From Maridesulfovibrio frigidus DSM 17176 (lineage in GTDB: Bacteria > Desulfobacterota > Desulfovibrionia > Desulfovibrionales > Desulfovibrionaceae): 64,000 bases of DNA. The translations under genes were made by a program, and so were the position numbers. This document shows, piece after piece, positions 1-9,004 of this stretch. The notes under the pieces were generated by a model, which saw nothing but the letters and a program-made list of their open reading frames with translations, did not search any database and had not been told where the DNA came from. The stretch covers positions 62,001-126,000 of the forward strand of contig NZ_JONL01000004.1 of the NCBI RefSeq assembly GCF_000711735.1. The letters run 5' to 3'. Position 1 is the stretch's first letter. Every line of letters begins with the position of its first letter.

Positions 1-496
1 CTTTAGTTTTAGAAGTGGTGGCTGCTTCAAGATCTTTAATTTGAGCAAGAAAATCATTCGCTGCTTTTGTGGATACAATTACAGGTTTTCCTTCTGCAAG
101 TTCTACCATAGCAGGATAACTCACCCAGTATGGTGCGGGGATTAAAACTTCATCGCCTGGATCGATCAGAGCCATGAAAAGATTGTATAGTGAATGCTTT
201 CCGCCGTTACTAACAATCACGTTGTCTTGTGTAGCTGTAACGCCGTAAAATCTATCGTAATATCCTGCAACAGCTTTACGCAATTCAGGGATACCCGGAA
301 CCGGGGTATAACGAGTGAAACCATCATCAACAGCTTTTTTCATAGCATCACATACGTGCTGTGGTGTCTGGAAATCAGGTTCGCCAACTGCAAGGCTTAC
401 AATTTCTTTACCCTGTGCGCGAAGTTCTTGTGCTTTTGCATTCACTGCCAAAGTTGCTGACGGCTTTGCTCTCATGAGTCTTTCAGAAATTTTCAT
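1..496 (-). CDS. Pyridoxal-phosphate aminotransferase, aspartate aminotransferase type (5' part only)
   Basis: The gene runs off the left edge, so only about 165 N-terminal residues are visible. They begin MKISERLMRAKPSAT and contain the class I/II aminotransferase motifs VGEPDF (about residue 39) and RYTPVPGIPELR (about 60), then a glycine-rich NGGKHSLYNL (about 95) that helps bind the PLP phosphate, and PAPYWVSYP (about 120). This arrangement is typical of AspC/AspB aspartate aminotransferases of the bacterial Ib subgroup, which move the amino group between aspartate and 2-oxoglutarate. The PLP lysine lies outside the window, so exact substrate choice cannot be judged. The ATG is preceded on the minus strand by an AGGAAAGAG ribosome-binding site. 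It is divergent from the lipoprotein gene to the right. Confidence 0.9.
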   Translation of the reverse strand, partial: MKISERLMRAKPSATLAVNAKAQELRAQGKEIVSLAVGEPDFQTPQHVCDAMKKAVDDGFTRYTPVPGIPELRKAVAGYYDRFYGVTATQDNVIVSNGGKHSLYNLFMALIDPGDEVLIPAPYWVSYPAMVELAEGKPVIVSTKAANDFLAQIKDLEAATTSKTK

Positions 497-810
497 ATCT
501 CTTTCCTGCTGCTTCAGTTATATGTTATTCCCCGACCAAAGACGTGCTTTTATCCCTCTGATACTGGGGACAGCTGACATATCCATGACCGAATACCGAT
601 TGCCTTTTTAAATTTGCAAACTACTGTATTACAAATTTGAGACAGACTATACGTATATCGCCCTAGGATTCTAATGTAAAAATGTTCGAACGTAAATCTC
701 TCTATGGAAAATTTATTGCTTTCCACTGCTATTTTACATCCGTTTACCGAAACAATGCTTTTTGCAAATCATCTTCACCCCTGCTACTATCTATAAATAA
801 GGAGATCACA
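497..810. other. Divergent intergenic region
   Basis: This 314-base gap separates the aminotransferase start from the lipoprotein start and should hold both promoters. An inverted repeat AAATTTG (610-616) / CAAATTT (632-638), 15 bases apart, is the only clear symmetric element and could be an operator. No RNA gene or additional convincing coding region was seen. Confidence 0.4.
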
Positions 811-1161
811 ATGACCTGTAGAATATTTCTTTTAATGGCTTTGCTCATGACCATCACCGCATGCTCAATTGTCCCAATGAACGGGAATGTAACTTCAAGC
901 GGAGAAATTCTTGGAGCTGCGGAAATGTCCGCCACAAGAGATCCCGGCCTGAAGTCATATAATATTGTATCTGAACTTCCAGACGGAACCATTTACCGCG
1001 GTACTACCAAAAGCTCAGACAAATCCCTTACTTTGTTCAGCAATAGCGGAGAAAGCATGGAGTGTGTCTTCAAGGTAAATAACCTATCCAAGGGATTTGA
1101 ATCCGGTGGAACAGGTTCTTGCACTACCTCTGAAGGGCAGAAATTGGACGTAAAGTTCTAG
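811..1161 (+). CDS. Small lipoprotein of unknown function
   Basis: Encodes 116 residues. I use the ATG at 811 because AAGGAG lies just upstream (799-804) and because it gives a classic lipoprotein leader: a short hydrophobic stretch ending in the lipobox TITAC with the acceptor cysteine at residue 18. An in-frame start 129 bases earlier would bury the leader in an unrelated extension. The mature part is polar and glycine/serine rich (EILGAAEMSA, GTTKSSDKS), with two further cysteines near the end (SMECVF, GSCTTSEG) that could form a disulfide in the periplasm. I do not recognise the family. It sits 29 bases before ftsE on the same strand and may be cotranscribed with it. Confidence 0.7.
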   Translation: MTCRIFLLMALLMTITACSIVPMNGNVTSSGEILGAAEMSATRDPGLKSYNIVSELPDGTIYRGTTKSSDKSLTLFSNSGESMECVFKVNNLSKGFESGGTGSCTTSEGQKLDVKF

Positions 1162-1190
1162 CCTTCTAAATAATAAAATAGAAATTTAAT

Positions 1191-1877
1191 ATGATTCATC
1201 TTAATCGCTTATCATACAGCTTCGGTTCTAACTGGGCACTGAAAGATATTTCCCTGCATGTAGAAAAAGGGGACTTCATATTCCTGACCGGACATTCCGG
1301 AGCAGGTAAAACTACACTTATGCGCTTATTATATGGCGCTCTTCCCGTAAAAAGAGGCCAGGCAACTGTCGCTGGATATGATTTACATAATTTGAAACGC
1401 AAACAAATTCCAGATTTACGACGCGAATTAGGCGTTGTTTTTCAGGATTTTAAAATTTTACCTAACCGTTCTGTATATGAAAATGTAGCTTTAGCTTTAA
1501 CCGTGAGAAGCATGGCAAAGTCCACAATTGATAAAAGAGTACGCGCTATCATCCGCGCTCTTGGTCTCGAAAATAAGACTTACACAAAATGCCACAAACT
1601 TTCAGGCGGAGAGCAGCAAAGAGTAGCTATTGCCAGGTCAATGGTAGTGAACCCCAAGCTGATCCTTGCAGATGAACCTACTGGTAATCTTGATTTTGAT
1701 CTTTCCATGCACCTGATGGATGTCTTTAAACAATTTCACACCCACGGTACGACAATCATAATGGCAACTCACAGCCGTGAAATACTCCGCACCGTACCGG
1801 ACGCTAAAATAATCCACCTTGAGGGCGGACAAATTTGCGAACCACCGGAACATATACTTTCGGAGATAGCTTCATGA
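1191..1877 (+). CDS. ftsE: Cell-division ABC ATPase FtsE
   Basis: 228 residues, the usual FtsE length. The Walker A motif GHSGAGKTT is near residue 34, the signature LSGGEQQRV near 137 and Walker [13 protein letters not shown] near 158. FtsE is the cytoplasmic ATPase of the FtsEX complex, which in studied bacteria couples ATP hydrolysis at the septum to activation of periplasmic peptidoglycan hydrolases through FtsX rather than moving a substrate. The stop codon overlaps the ftsX start (ATGA at 1874-1877), so the pair is translationally coupled. The phrase PTGNLD and the direct partnership with ftsX distinguish it from the related LolD/MacB ATPases. Confidence 0.95.
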   Translation: MIHLNRLSYSFGSNWALKDISLHVEKGDFIFLTGHSGAGKTTLMRLLYGALPVKRGQATVAGYDLHNLKRKQIPDLRRELGVVFQDFKILPNRSVYENVALALTVRSMAKSTIDKRVRAIIRALGLENKTYTKCHKLSGGEQQRVAIARSMVVNPKLILADEPTGNLDFDLSMHLMDVFKQFHTHGTTIIMATHSREILRTVPDAKIIHLEGGQICEPPEHILSEIAS

Positions 1878-2755
1878 TTTCTCTTATTTTTAGACTGATA
1901 GGCAGAGGAATACGCGATCTCGGTCTGCATCCGTGGGCAAATCTTTTCACGCTCGTTGCAGTAACCATGGTTTCGCTACTTGCCGGACTTTTCATGTTCA
2001 CTCTGCATAACGTTAATCAGGAATTGCTCAAAACCAGAGGGCAAGTCCAAATGCAGATTTTCTGGCAGTCCGGTACAGCCGCTGAAGTCTACAAAAGACA
2101 ATGGAAAACACTATCAAAACTTGATGGCTTAAAAGAAATCCGCACCTTCACTCCAGACGATGCACTTAAACATCTATCTGAAGCGTTAAACGGTGAAGAC
2201 GATTTTGCATGGATGAAAGAACAAAACAATCCACTTCAGCCCACAGCGCTACTTGCCTTTTCCGTTGAGGCAGGAGTAGAAAACGATAGATGGGCCACGG
2301 ATTTACTTAGCAGACTTAAAGAACTGCCTTACGTAGACAAGGTTCACTACAACCCTCTGCAAATAGACTTAGCCAAAGGCTGGATAGGACTCACACGATC
2401 CGTAATATGGCCTATAATTGGATTTCTAGGCTTGGTTGTTGCCCTTGTAGTTGGAAATACCATCCGTCTTTCTCTAATGACCCGCAAAGACGAAATTGAA
2501 ATTCTATACTTAGTCGGCGCAAAGCAATGGTTTATCCGCCTGCCGCTCCTGACAGGAGGCGCACTCTTAGGGTTAACAGGAAGCTCCATAGCTCTGGGAA
2601 CACTCTACGCTGCGCAAAGATTTTTCGAAGACGTATTGAATTTTCCGCCGCTATTCATGAAACTTACATTCCTACCGCCCGACCAATGCATGGCACTAAT
2701 CGGAGCAGTAACCCTAATAGGAATGTTCAGCAGTTTCGTAGCTGTTCGTGGCTAA
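1874..2755 (+). CDS. ftsX: Cell-division membrane protein FtsX
   Basis: 293 residues from the ATG that overlaps the ftsE stop codon. An upstream in-frame start at 1835 lies inside ftsE and is not needed. The protein has an N-terminal transmembrane helix (about residues 21-45), an extracytoplasmic loop to about 165, and three C-terminal helices separated by a short charged loop (RKDEIEILYLVGAK), which is the FtsX/MacB-type permease fold with the conserved E-I-L-G/V-A region. With FtsE it forms the septal complex that activates cell-wall hydrolases. No stop-to-start link to the next gene exists: a hairpin-rich element follows immediately. Confidence 0.93.
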   Translation: MISLIFRLIGRGIRDLGLHPWANLFTLVAVTMVSLLAGLFMFTLHNVNQELLKTRGQVQMQIFWQSGTAAEVYKRQWKTLSKLDGLKEIRTFTPDDALKHLSEALNGEDDFAWMKEQNNPLQPTALLAFSVEAGVENDRWATDLLSRLKELPYVDKVHYNPLQIDLAKGWIGLTRSVIWPIIGFLGLVVALVVGNTIRLSLMTRKDEIEILYLVGAKQWFIRLPLLTGGALLGLTGSSIALGTLYAAQRFFEDVLNFPPLFMKLTFLPPDQCMALIGAVTLIGMFSSFVAVRG

Positions 2756-2757
2756 GA

Positions 2758-2944
2758 ATGCCGCTGGCGGGCAGGGGCTTTGCCCCTTGCATCCCCACCA
2801 AAGGGGATAATCCCCTTTGGAAACCTTAGTTGGGGTTTATTCAGAAGATCGAATTAAATTTATTAAACCTTGCCCCCCCCCCCGATAAAAAGTTTTGGGA
2901 GCCTTGAACCCTTTTTCCAAAAGGGTTTGAGCCGCCGGAGGCAT
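2758..2944. repeat. REP/MITE-like hairpin element with an 11-base C tract
   Basis: The element is bounded by imperfect inverted ends, ATGCCGCTGGCGG (2758-2770) and CCGCCGGAGGCAT (2932-2944), matching at 11 of 13 positions. Inside are three hairpins: AGGGGC/GCCCCT at 2773-2787, CCAAAGGGGA/TCCCCTTTGG at 2798-2820, and AACCCTTTT/AAAAGGGTT at 2907-2927. A run of 11 cytosines lies at 2873-2883. It contains no gene and lies between ftsX and ilvD. The ends and hairpins resemble the intergenic repeats scattered through Desulfovibrio-type genomes. Part of it may act as the ftsX terminator. Confidence 0.6.
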
Positions 2945-2966
2945 ACAAATAAAAAGGAAACATAAA

Positions 2967-4634
2967 ATGAGAAGTAAAAAAATGACAGGCGGGCTGGAAA
3001 AAGCTCCTCACCGTTCATTATTATATGCATTAGGTCTTTCAGAAGACGAAATGCACAGACCGCTTATCGGTGTATGTAACTCTGCGAATGAAATTATTCC
3101 GGGCCACGTACATCTACATACAATAGTTAAAGGCGTTAAAGACGGCGTTCGTTTAGCTGGTGGTGTTCCAATGGAATTCCCTGCAATCGGCGTATGTGAC
3201 GGACTGGCGATGAACCATGCCGGAATGCGCTACTCCTTGCCGAGCAGAGAAATTATTGCTGACTCCATTGAAATCATGGCTACTGCTCATCCTTTTGATG
3301 CATTAGTGCTCGTTCCTAACTGCGACAAAGTCGTTCCGGGAATGCTCATGGCGGCTCTTAGGCTGAATATTCCGACCGTTATCGTTAGTGGCGGGGCAAT
3401 GCTTGCCGGCAAAAAAGACGGCAAAAAAGTTGACCTCATCACCGTATTCGAAGGCGTAGGACAGGTTAAGTCCGGCACTATGACTGAAGGTGAGCTTACA
3501 TCCCTTGAGCAAAGCGCATGTCCTACTTGCGGATCATGTTCAGGTATGTTCACAGCCAACTCCATGAACTGCCTCTCTGAAACAATCGGACTTGCATTAC
3601 CTGGTAACGGAACAATTCCAGCTGTAATGGCTGACCGTATCCGTCTCGCAAAAAGAGCCGGTACACGCGTAATGGATCTGCTCGCAAAAGATATCAAACC
3701 ACGCGATATTGTAACAGAAAAATCCCTTACAAACGCAGTAACAATGGACATGGCACTTGGTTGTTCAACAAACACAGTGCTCCATCTTCCAGCTATTTTT
3801 GATGAAGCAGGCTTAAAGCTTGATCTTACCATATTTGATAAAATCAGCCGCAACACACCAAATCTGTGTAAACTTTCACCAGCTGGTCCTCACCATATTC
3901 AGGATTTACATGACGCTGGCGGAATTCAGGCAGCGCTTGCAGAACTTGCAAAGTCAGGCCGCATTGAACTTGATGCCATGACTGTCACAGGTAAAACAAT
4001 CGGCGAGAATCTTAAAGAATTGAATGCATCTGTAAAAGACCACGAAGTAATTCGTCCAATCGACAATCCTTATAGTAACGAAGGTGGAATCGCTATTCTT
4101 TTCGGTAACATAGCTACAGAAGGTTGTGTTGTTAAACAGTCTGCAGTTGCTCCAGAAATGATGGTAAAAACAAGCAACGCAAAGGTCTACAACTCAGAAG
4201 AAGAAGCTGTTGAAGCAATTCTTGGCGGAGAAATTGTAAAAGACGATGCAATCGTTATTCTTTATGAAGGACCAAAAGGCGGACCGGGTATGCGCGAAAT
4301 GCTAACCCCAACATCCGCAATAGCTGGAATGGGACTTGGCGCAGACGTTGCTCTCATCACAGATGGTCGTTTCAGTGGCGGAACTCGCGGCGCAGCAATC
4401 GGCCACGTTTCACCCGAAGCAGCATCAGGCGGAACCATCGGAATAGTTCAGACCGGAGACGTTATCAAAATTGATATCCCGGGCCGTACAATTAACGTAG
4501 TTCTTACCGATGATGAAATTGCCGAAAGAATGAAAACATTCACCCCTATCGAAAAAGAAATGCCTTCCGCATTCCTGAAAAGATACAGCCAGAACGTAAC
4601 ATCAGCTTCTACTGGTGCTATATATAAAAAATAG
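2967..4634 (+). CDS. ilvD: Dihydroxy-acid dehydratase
   Basis: 555 residues, full length for IlvD/Edd-family dehydratases. It converts 2,3-dihydroxy-3-methylbutanoate and 2,3-dihydroxy-3-methylpentanoate to the 2-oxo acids used for valine and isoleucine. Iron-sulfur ligands are visible as NCDKVVPG (about residue 118) and [16 protein letters not shown] (about 185-200). The C-terminal signature region contains GRFSGGTRG and IGHVSPEA near residue 470. The start is preceded by AAAGGAAA. No other branched-chain gene is adjacent. The related 6-phosphogluconate dehydratase is longer (about 600 residues), so IlvD is preferred. Confidence 0.96.
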   Translation: MRSKKMTGGLEKAPHRSLLYALGLSEDEMHRPLIGVCNSANEIIPGHVHLHTIVKGVKDGVRLAGGVPMEFPAIGVCDGLAMNHAGMRYSLPSREIIADSIEIMATAHPFDALVLVPNCDKVVPGMLMAALRLNIPTVIVSGGAMLAGKKDGKKVDLITVFEGVGQVKSGTMTEGELTSLEQSACPTCGSCSGMFTANSMNCLSETIGLALPGNGTIPAVMADRIRLAKRAGTRVMDLLAKDIKPRDIVTEKSLTNAVTMDMALGCSTNTVLHLPAIFDEAGLKLDLTIFDKISRNTPNLCKLSPAGPHHIQDLHDAGGIQAALAELAKSGRIELDAMTVTGKTIGENLKELNASVKDHEVIRPIDNPYSNEGGIAILFGNIATEGCVVKQSAVAPEMMVKTSNAKVYNSEEEAVEAILGGEIVKDDAIVILYEGPKGGPGMREMLTPTSAIAGMGLGADVALITDGRFSGGTRGAAIGHVSPEAASGGTIGIVQTGDVIKIDIPGRTINVVLTDDEIAERMKTFTPIEKEMPSAFLKRYSQNVTSASTGAIYKK

Positions 4635-4652
4635 TTTTATTAGCTTTCAGCT

Positions 4653-4692
4653 GGTCCAGGGGGTAACTTTTGAAGAAGTTTTCCCCTGGACC
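4653..4692. repeat. Long hairpin after ilvD
   Basis: GGTCCAGGGG (4653-4662) and CCCCTGGACC (4683-4692) form a perfect 10-bp stem around a 20-base loop that contains a smaller inverted repeat (AACTT/AAGTT). The flanking TCAAAACTTTTTA (4695-4707) is close to the complement of the TAAAAAGTTTTG inside the element at 2758-2944, so this may be a partial relative. It could terminate ilvD or structure the leader of the next gene. Confidence 0.55.
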
Positions 4693-4729
4693 CCTTCAAA
4701 ACTTTTTAGCGAGTCAGCAAGGTGAGATT

Positions 4730-5833
4730 ATGTCAGACGTATTTTTCTGGAATTTAAGAACTACTCCCAATGCGCCGTATAGTAAAAAAATTGAGCGTTT
4801 ATTGAGTAAGTCTGGTCTGGATTCTATTGTTGACGAAGGTGATCTTGTTGCTCTTAAAGTTCACTTTGGGGAAAGCGGAAATACCGGATACATAAATCCT
4901 GTTAATCTACGGCCGCTTGTAGATTTTCTTTTGAAATCTGGGACTAAACCTTTTTTCACTGACACCAATACTTTATACGTCGGCGACAGAGGAGAATCTG
5001 TTTCTCACGCTCTTGTTGCCGCACGGCACGGATATGATCCTAACAATATCGGTGCGCCAGTTATCATTGCGGATGGATTAAAAGGCGAGCACGAAGTTAC
5101 CATTCCTTATGAAGGTAAATATATTTCTGAAGCATATGTCGGCGGTTCAATAATGGAATCTGACATGCTCGTTACTGTTAATCACGTTAAAGGCCATGGT
5201 CTTGCCGGATATGGTGCGGCCATAAAAAATATCGGTATGGGATGTGCTTCCAAACGTGGTAAAATGCACATTCACATCACCACCGGGCCAAAGCTGGTCG
5301 CGGAAAAATGTACGGGATGCAAGGTTTGTATTTCCGAATGCGCTGCAAATGCTCTTCAACTTGATATCAATAGCCGCATTTCAATGATTGGAAACTGCAC
5401 TGGCTGCGGCCGCTGTTTCCTTTCCTGCAAACATGACGCTATCATCATTGACTGGAAGACAGATGTAGTTGAGTTCACCAACCGCCTGATTGAATATAAC
5501 AAGGCAATTTTAGATAACTTTAAAAAACCTGCCATTCACATCAATTTCCTTACGAATATTTCACCAGAGTGTGATTGCCACGGATATACGGATACACCGA
5601 TCTGTCCTGATCTTGGCATTATGATTTCATCAGATCCTGTCGCTATTGATCAGGCATCACTTGATATGATCAATGACGCTCCGCCTATCTACCCGAGCAA
5701 ATTACCAAATGGCCTTAATTCCGGTGATGAAAAGTTCAGAGCACTCGCCCCAAGTACACCTAAATATTTCGGACTGGATTACGCAGAAGAAATTGGACTT
5801 GGTTCAAGAAAATATACGCTTATTAACATCTAG
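4730..5833 (+). CDS. DUF362 family protein with two [4Fe-4S] ferredoxin motifs
   Basis: 367 residues from the ATG at 4730. This start is preferred over one at 4670 because the earlier one lies within the hairpin and because AAGGTGAG precedes 4730. DUF362 features occupy the N-terminal half (VDEGDLVALKVHFGE, VNHVKGHGLAGYGAAIKNIGMG). A bacterial ferredoxin domain follows with CTGCKVCISEC near residue 193 and CTGCGRCFLSC near 223, each ending in the usual C-terminal cysteine or proline region. The C-terminal part (SDPVAIDQASLDMI) returns to DUF362. The family is widespread in anaerobes. It is presumed to be a redox or iron-sulfur-related protein, but its reaction is not established. It appears cytoplasmic. 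Confidence 0.88.
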   Translation: MSDVFFWNLRTTPNAPYSKKIERLLSKSGLDSIVDEGDLVALKVHFGESGNTGYINPVNLRPLVDFLLKSGTKPFFTDTNTLYVGDRGESVSHALVAARHGYDPNNIGAPVIIADGLKGEHEVTIPYEGKYISEAYVGGSIMESDMLVTVNHVKGHGLAGYGAAIKNIGMGCASKRGKMHIHITTGPKLVAEKCTGCKVCISECAANALQLDINSRISMIGNCTGCGRCFLSCKHDAIIIDWKTDVVEFTNRLIEYNKAILDNFKKPAIHINFLTNISPECDCHGYTDTPICPDLGIMISSDPVAIDQASLDMINDAPPIYPSKLPNGLNSGDEKFRALAPSTPKYFGLDYAEEIGLGSRKYTLINI

Positions 5834-5881
5834 AATAATTTTGTTTCCTCGACCATTGCAGGAAAATATTTGATCATAGAT

Positions 5882-6550
5882 CTATAATAATTTATCTTTT
5901 CGCAGAATAGTCATTAATTCAGCGCAATCTTTTGCTATGAAATCTGGATTAGACTTTTTCAGGTCCTCAAACGATATTCTACCAGTAGCTACTGCCGCCG
6001 TTCGGGTGCCTGCTCTCTCTCCTGTTTCAATATCGATAGGATGATCGCCCACCATCAGTGCATTCGCGGGAGATAGATTTATGATCCCCAGTGCTTTTTG
6101 AATATGATCTGGATGCGGCTTAACATTTTCAACATCTTCACGGGAAAGAAAGCAACCGCATAGCTTTTCAATATCCGGCAGCATGGTCTTAACTGCTGAT
6201 GATGTATTACGTGTTATGATTCCTATCTTGATTCCAGACTGTCGCAATTCAATCAGCAAAGGGTGAGTAAATGGAAATAATTTACCATGTCTGGCAGCTT
6301 CCAATTCCATTGAAATAATTAGGAATCTGCACCTTGTATGGAACTCTTTTCCCAGATCAGAATCATCAATAGAAAGACAACTTGCAATATAATCCACCCA
6401 TTCCAGAGCTGGTAGATTATCTGTTTCTGGTAGCGGATCTATAAAAGCCCTGCCCAAAGCTTTAAGCCTTTTTTTCATCTCATCAAAATCAATTGTCAGC
6501 TCAGCCAACGTTCCATCAAAGTCGAAAATAATACCTTCAATCTTATTCAT
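5882..6550 (-). CDS. HAD-superfamily phosphatase, phosphoglycolate-phosphatase-like
   Basis: 222 residues. HAD motif I DFDGTLAEL lies at residues 10-18 with the nucleophile aspartate. Motif II is GIITRNTSSA (about 130), motif III is the lysine in VKPHPDH (about 160) and motif IV is MVGDHPIDIETGERAG (about 180). A helical cap between motifs I and II places it in subfamily I, with Gph or pyrophosphatase-like enzymes. The substrate cannot be read from the sequence. It is convergent with the DUF362 gene (48 bases between stops) and divergent from the flavoprotein gene to the right. Confidence 0.85.
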   Translation of the reverse strand: MNKIEGIIFDFDGTLAELTIDFDEMKKRLKALGRAFIDPLPETDNLPALEWVDYIASCLSIDDSDLGKEFHTRCRFLIISMELEAARHGKLFPFTHPLLIELRQSGIKIGIITRNTSSAVKTMLPDIEKLCGCFLSREDVENVKPHPDHIQKALGIINLSPANALMVGDHPIDIETGERAGTRTAAVATGRISFEDLKKSNPDFIAKDCAELMTILRKDKLL

Positions 6551-6670
6551 AGTTTTCTATTTTTAAATATCTTTACAGTGTTGCTTGCGAAAGGGTCTTT
6601 CTCAGGGTTATGAAAGCTAAGCATGTTCGAACAAATTTATTCTTAATATATGTTTTTGTCAGGAGTTATA

Positions 6671-7813
6671 GTGTCAGGTAAATATGATGTAATTATCGCA
6701 GGAGGAGGTCCAGCCGGATCTTCAGCTGCATATATCCTCGCTAAGAAAGGCTTTAAAGTAGCTATTATCGACAAGGCGGAATTCCCTAGAAAAAAACTCT
6801 GTGGTGGACTAATTACCCACAAGACCATGAAAACTCTGGAAAAAATATATGACTGCGATGAACAATGCATAATTGATGAAGGCCTTATCGAATACGAATC
6901 CGCCGAATATTCAGTCTATTACCGCGACAAAAAAATACAAGATGGTGCATCACCAGTCCCTTTCCGTTTCGTGAACAGAGAAACCTTTGACTACTTTCTT
7001 CTTAAAAAAGCTGCAAATGCCGGGGCCGAGATTTTTACCTCTGAAGAAATAGTCCACTGTAATTACCAAGATGCAGAAATAAAGACCAAAAGTAATAAAA
7101 TTTTCAAAGGTAAATACCTATTAGGGACAGATGGTGTAAATTCCACTGTCCGCAAATTTGTTCCCTACGATAAAAAAGCATGGCGGGAAAACATGGCGTC
7201 CACCATCGAAATAACTTTCGATGCAAAGGATTATCCACGCGAAGTCAAATGGCCTGAACTATACATAGGTTGCCTCAAAGCAGGTTATATCTGGGTTTTT
7301 CCGGCAAAAGACAAGGTTGTGGTAGGAATAGGCAGTCTCAATCGCTGTACTACAAATTTCAAAGAGACCTTCATGAATTTCCTGAAAAGTCAGGGCGTCG
7401 AAGATCCATACTCAATTCCACTGCAAGGATTCCCGCTTCCATACGGAAACTACATCAAAGATCCATGCTACGGCAGAACCATATTAGCAGGTGACGCCGC
7501 CGGACTTGTCGAGCCACTTTTCGGGGAAGGAATATTCTACGCGCTACAAACAGGAAGATACGCCGCAGAAGCCATCGCAAAAGGCATAGTCGAAAACAAA
7601 GATCCCGCTCAATTCTACATCCCAAGGTTACAAAAATACATTTTCCCCGAAATTATCTATTCAAACAGGCTGCGCTGGACTTTATTCTATTCACAAAAAT
7701 TACTTAAACACGTTTCGTTCAAAATCGCGTTTAAATCATTACCAGCAATGCTCGCAGAAATGATTCACGGTATTCGCTCTTACAAGTTTTTATTGAAAAA
7801 GAAGTGGGATTAA
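6671..7813 (+). CDS. Geranylgeranyl-reductase-family FAD-dependent oxidoreductase
   Basis: About 380 residues. An N-terminal Rossmann motif (IIAGGGPAGSSAAYILAKKG) binds FAD, RKKLCGGLITHKT follows, and the second FAD motif GDAAGLVEPLFGEGI lies near residue 275. This is the geranylgeranyl reductase/digeranylgeranylglycerophospholipid reductase-like family, whose members reduce isoprenoid or other double bonds. In sulfate reducers a role in menaquinone or lipid saturation is possible but unproven. I choose the GTG at 6671, five bases after AGGAG. An ATG at 6650 would place that ribosome-binding site inside the coding region. The stop is only 11 bases from the convergent EamA gene. Confidence 0.82.
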   Translation: MSGKYDVIIAGGGPAGSSAAYILAKKGFKVAIIDKAEFPRKKLCGGLITHKTMKTLEKIYDCDEQCIIDEGLIEYESAEYSVYYRDKKIQDGASPVPFRFVNRETFDYFLLKKAANAGAEIFTSEEIVHCNYQDAEIKTKSNKIFKGKYLLGTDGVNSTVRKFVPYDKKAWRENMASTIEITFDAKDYPREVKWPELYIGCLKAGYIWVFPAKDKVVVGIGSLNRCTTNFKETFMNFLKSQGVEDPYSIPLQGFPLPYGNYIKDPCYGRTILAGDAAGLVEPLFGEGIFYALQTGRYAAEAIAKGIVENKDPAQFYIPRLQKYIFPEIIYSNRLRWTLFYSQKLLKHVSFKIAFKSLPAMLAEMIHGIRSYKFLLKKKWD

Positions 7814-7824
7814 CTCACCCAATC

Positions 7825-8706
7825 CTATTTCGACTTAATCTGAGAAACAAGCATTCCGCAAAGCATCAGTCCACAACCGAATAGACCTTGAATTGTTAGC
7901 GTTTCTCCGAGCAACAGCCACCCTGCTACTGCGGCAAATACTGACTCTAAGCTTAGTATTATTGCGGCATGAGCAGGTTTTGCGTCTTGCTGAGCTATAA
8001 CCTGCAAAGTATACGCAACTCCAACGGACATTAACCCTCCGTAAAGGATCGGAATAGCTCCGGCGTATATACCGCTCAGGGTCACTTCTTCGACCATAAA
8101 TACGCCTATAAAACTAAATATTGAACATACTACAAATTGACCGCTTGCAAATTTTATTGGGTCAATTCTAGAAGAAATAAGCGATATTACAATTACATGT
8201 CCGGCCCAGAAAAATGCACTGATCAGAACGAGTAGATCACCGAAAGCTATATTAAATCCTTCATTCACACTCAGTAGATACATCCCGACTACCGCCAGAA
8301 CGACACCTACCCATGTTGGAAGACCTGTTTTCTGCTTAAAGAAAAGCCCCATAATAGGGACAAACACAACATACATACCTGTAATAAATCCAGCATTTCC
8401 AGCAGTGGTGTAAACAAGTCCCCACTGTTGCAATGTAGACCCTAAAAATAGTGCTGATCCGGCAATAATACTGCCTTTAAAAAACTGATTCATATCCAAT
8501 TTTTTGTAAGTACCGTCTTTCTTTTTTTCACTATCAAGTCTGTAGATGAGTGGAAGAAGTGCAAACGCACCGAGAGCAAAACGAACAGCATTAAAAGTAA
8601 ATGGACCGACATAGTCCATACCTACTCTCTGAGCTACGAAGGCGGCTCCCCAAATCATTGCTGTTATGAGTAACAACACATCTGCTTTTATATTTTTAGA
8701 CTGCAT
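7825..8706 (-). CDS. EamA/DMT-family transporter
   Basis: 293 residues with ten predicted transmembrane segments arranged as two EamA repeats, typical of the drug/metabolite transporter superfamily (RhaT/YdcZ-like exporters of amino acids, nucleotides or other metabolites). The first repeat starts LLLITAMIWGAAFVAQRVGMD and the second LVLISAFFWAGHVIVISLI. The conserved end of each repeat (GSTLQQWGL..., LLGETLTIQGLFGCGLMLCG) is present. No substrate can be assigned. It is a single gene, convergent with the flavoprotein gene. Confidence 0.88.
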   Translation of the reverse strand: MQSKNIKADVLLLITAMIWGAAFVAQRVGMDYVGPFTFNAVRFALGAFALLPLIYRLDSEKKKDGTYKKLDMNQFFKGSIIAGSALFLGSTLQQWGLVYTTAGNAGFITGMYVVFVPIMGLFFKQKTGLPTWVGVVLAVVGMYLLSVNEGFNIAFGDLLVLISAFFWAGHVIVISLISSRIDPIKFASGQFVVCSIFSFIGVFMVEEVTLSGIYAGAIPILYGGLMSVGVAYTLQVIAQQDAKPAHAAIILSLESVFAAVAGWLLLGETLTIQGLFGCGLMLCGMLVSQIKSK

Positions 8707-9004
8707 TTATTATAATTTTGGTTGTAGTTAAAAATGAAGAGCGAGAATGACTGTAATAATTTAATTCTGCAAGAAAAAAAGTACTGCCAAAATTTATATT
8801 TATGCCTCAAATATTTACTACTTAATTAATAATTATTAAAACTGATTTTCAAGATAAATAAACATCTCAACATACTGATAAGACTGAATAACTAGTAATA
8901 GTAATAAATAATAAAAATCCAGAATACTGCACGTTTATATTGTGCAATATTCTGGATTTTTTATGAAGTCAGAATAAATTGTAATTGCTTAAAACTAAGT
9001 TGTC
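8707..9004. other. AT-rich intergenic region with a terminator
   Basis: 298 bases of AT-rich DNA upstream of the EamA gene. The only clear structure is the hairpin annotated at 8913-8961. The remainder should contain the EamA promoter; no coding region is visible. Confidence 0.4.
8913..8961 (-). terminator. Rho-independent terminator of the DUF39 gene
   Basis: Nearly perfect 19-20 bp stem (AAAAATCCAGAATA-TGCAC and its complement) with a short loop, followed on the minus strand by a U-rich run. It sits about 45 bases past the stop of the DUF39 gene. Confidence 0.8.

Noticed and set aside
3287-3856. A 189-codon minus-strand frame
   Set aside because: It is a shadow of ilvD.
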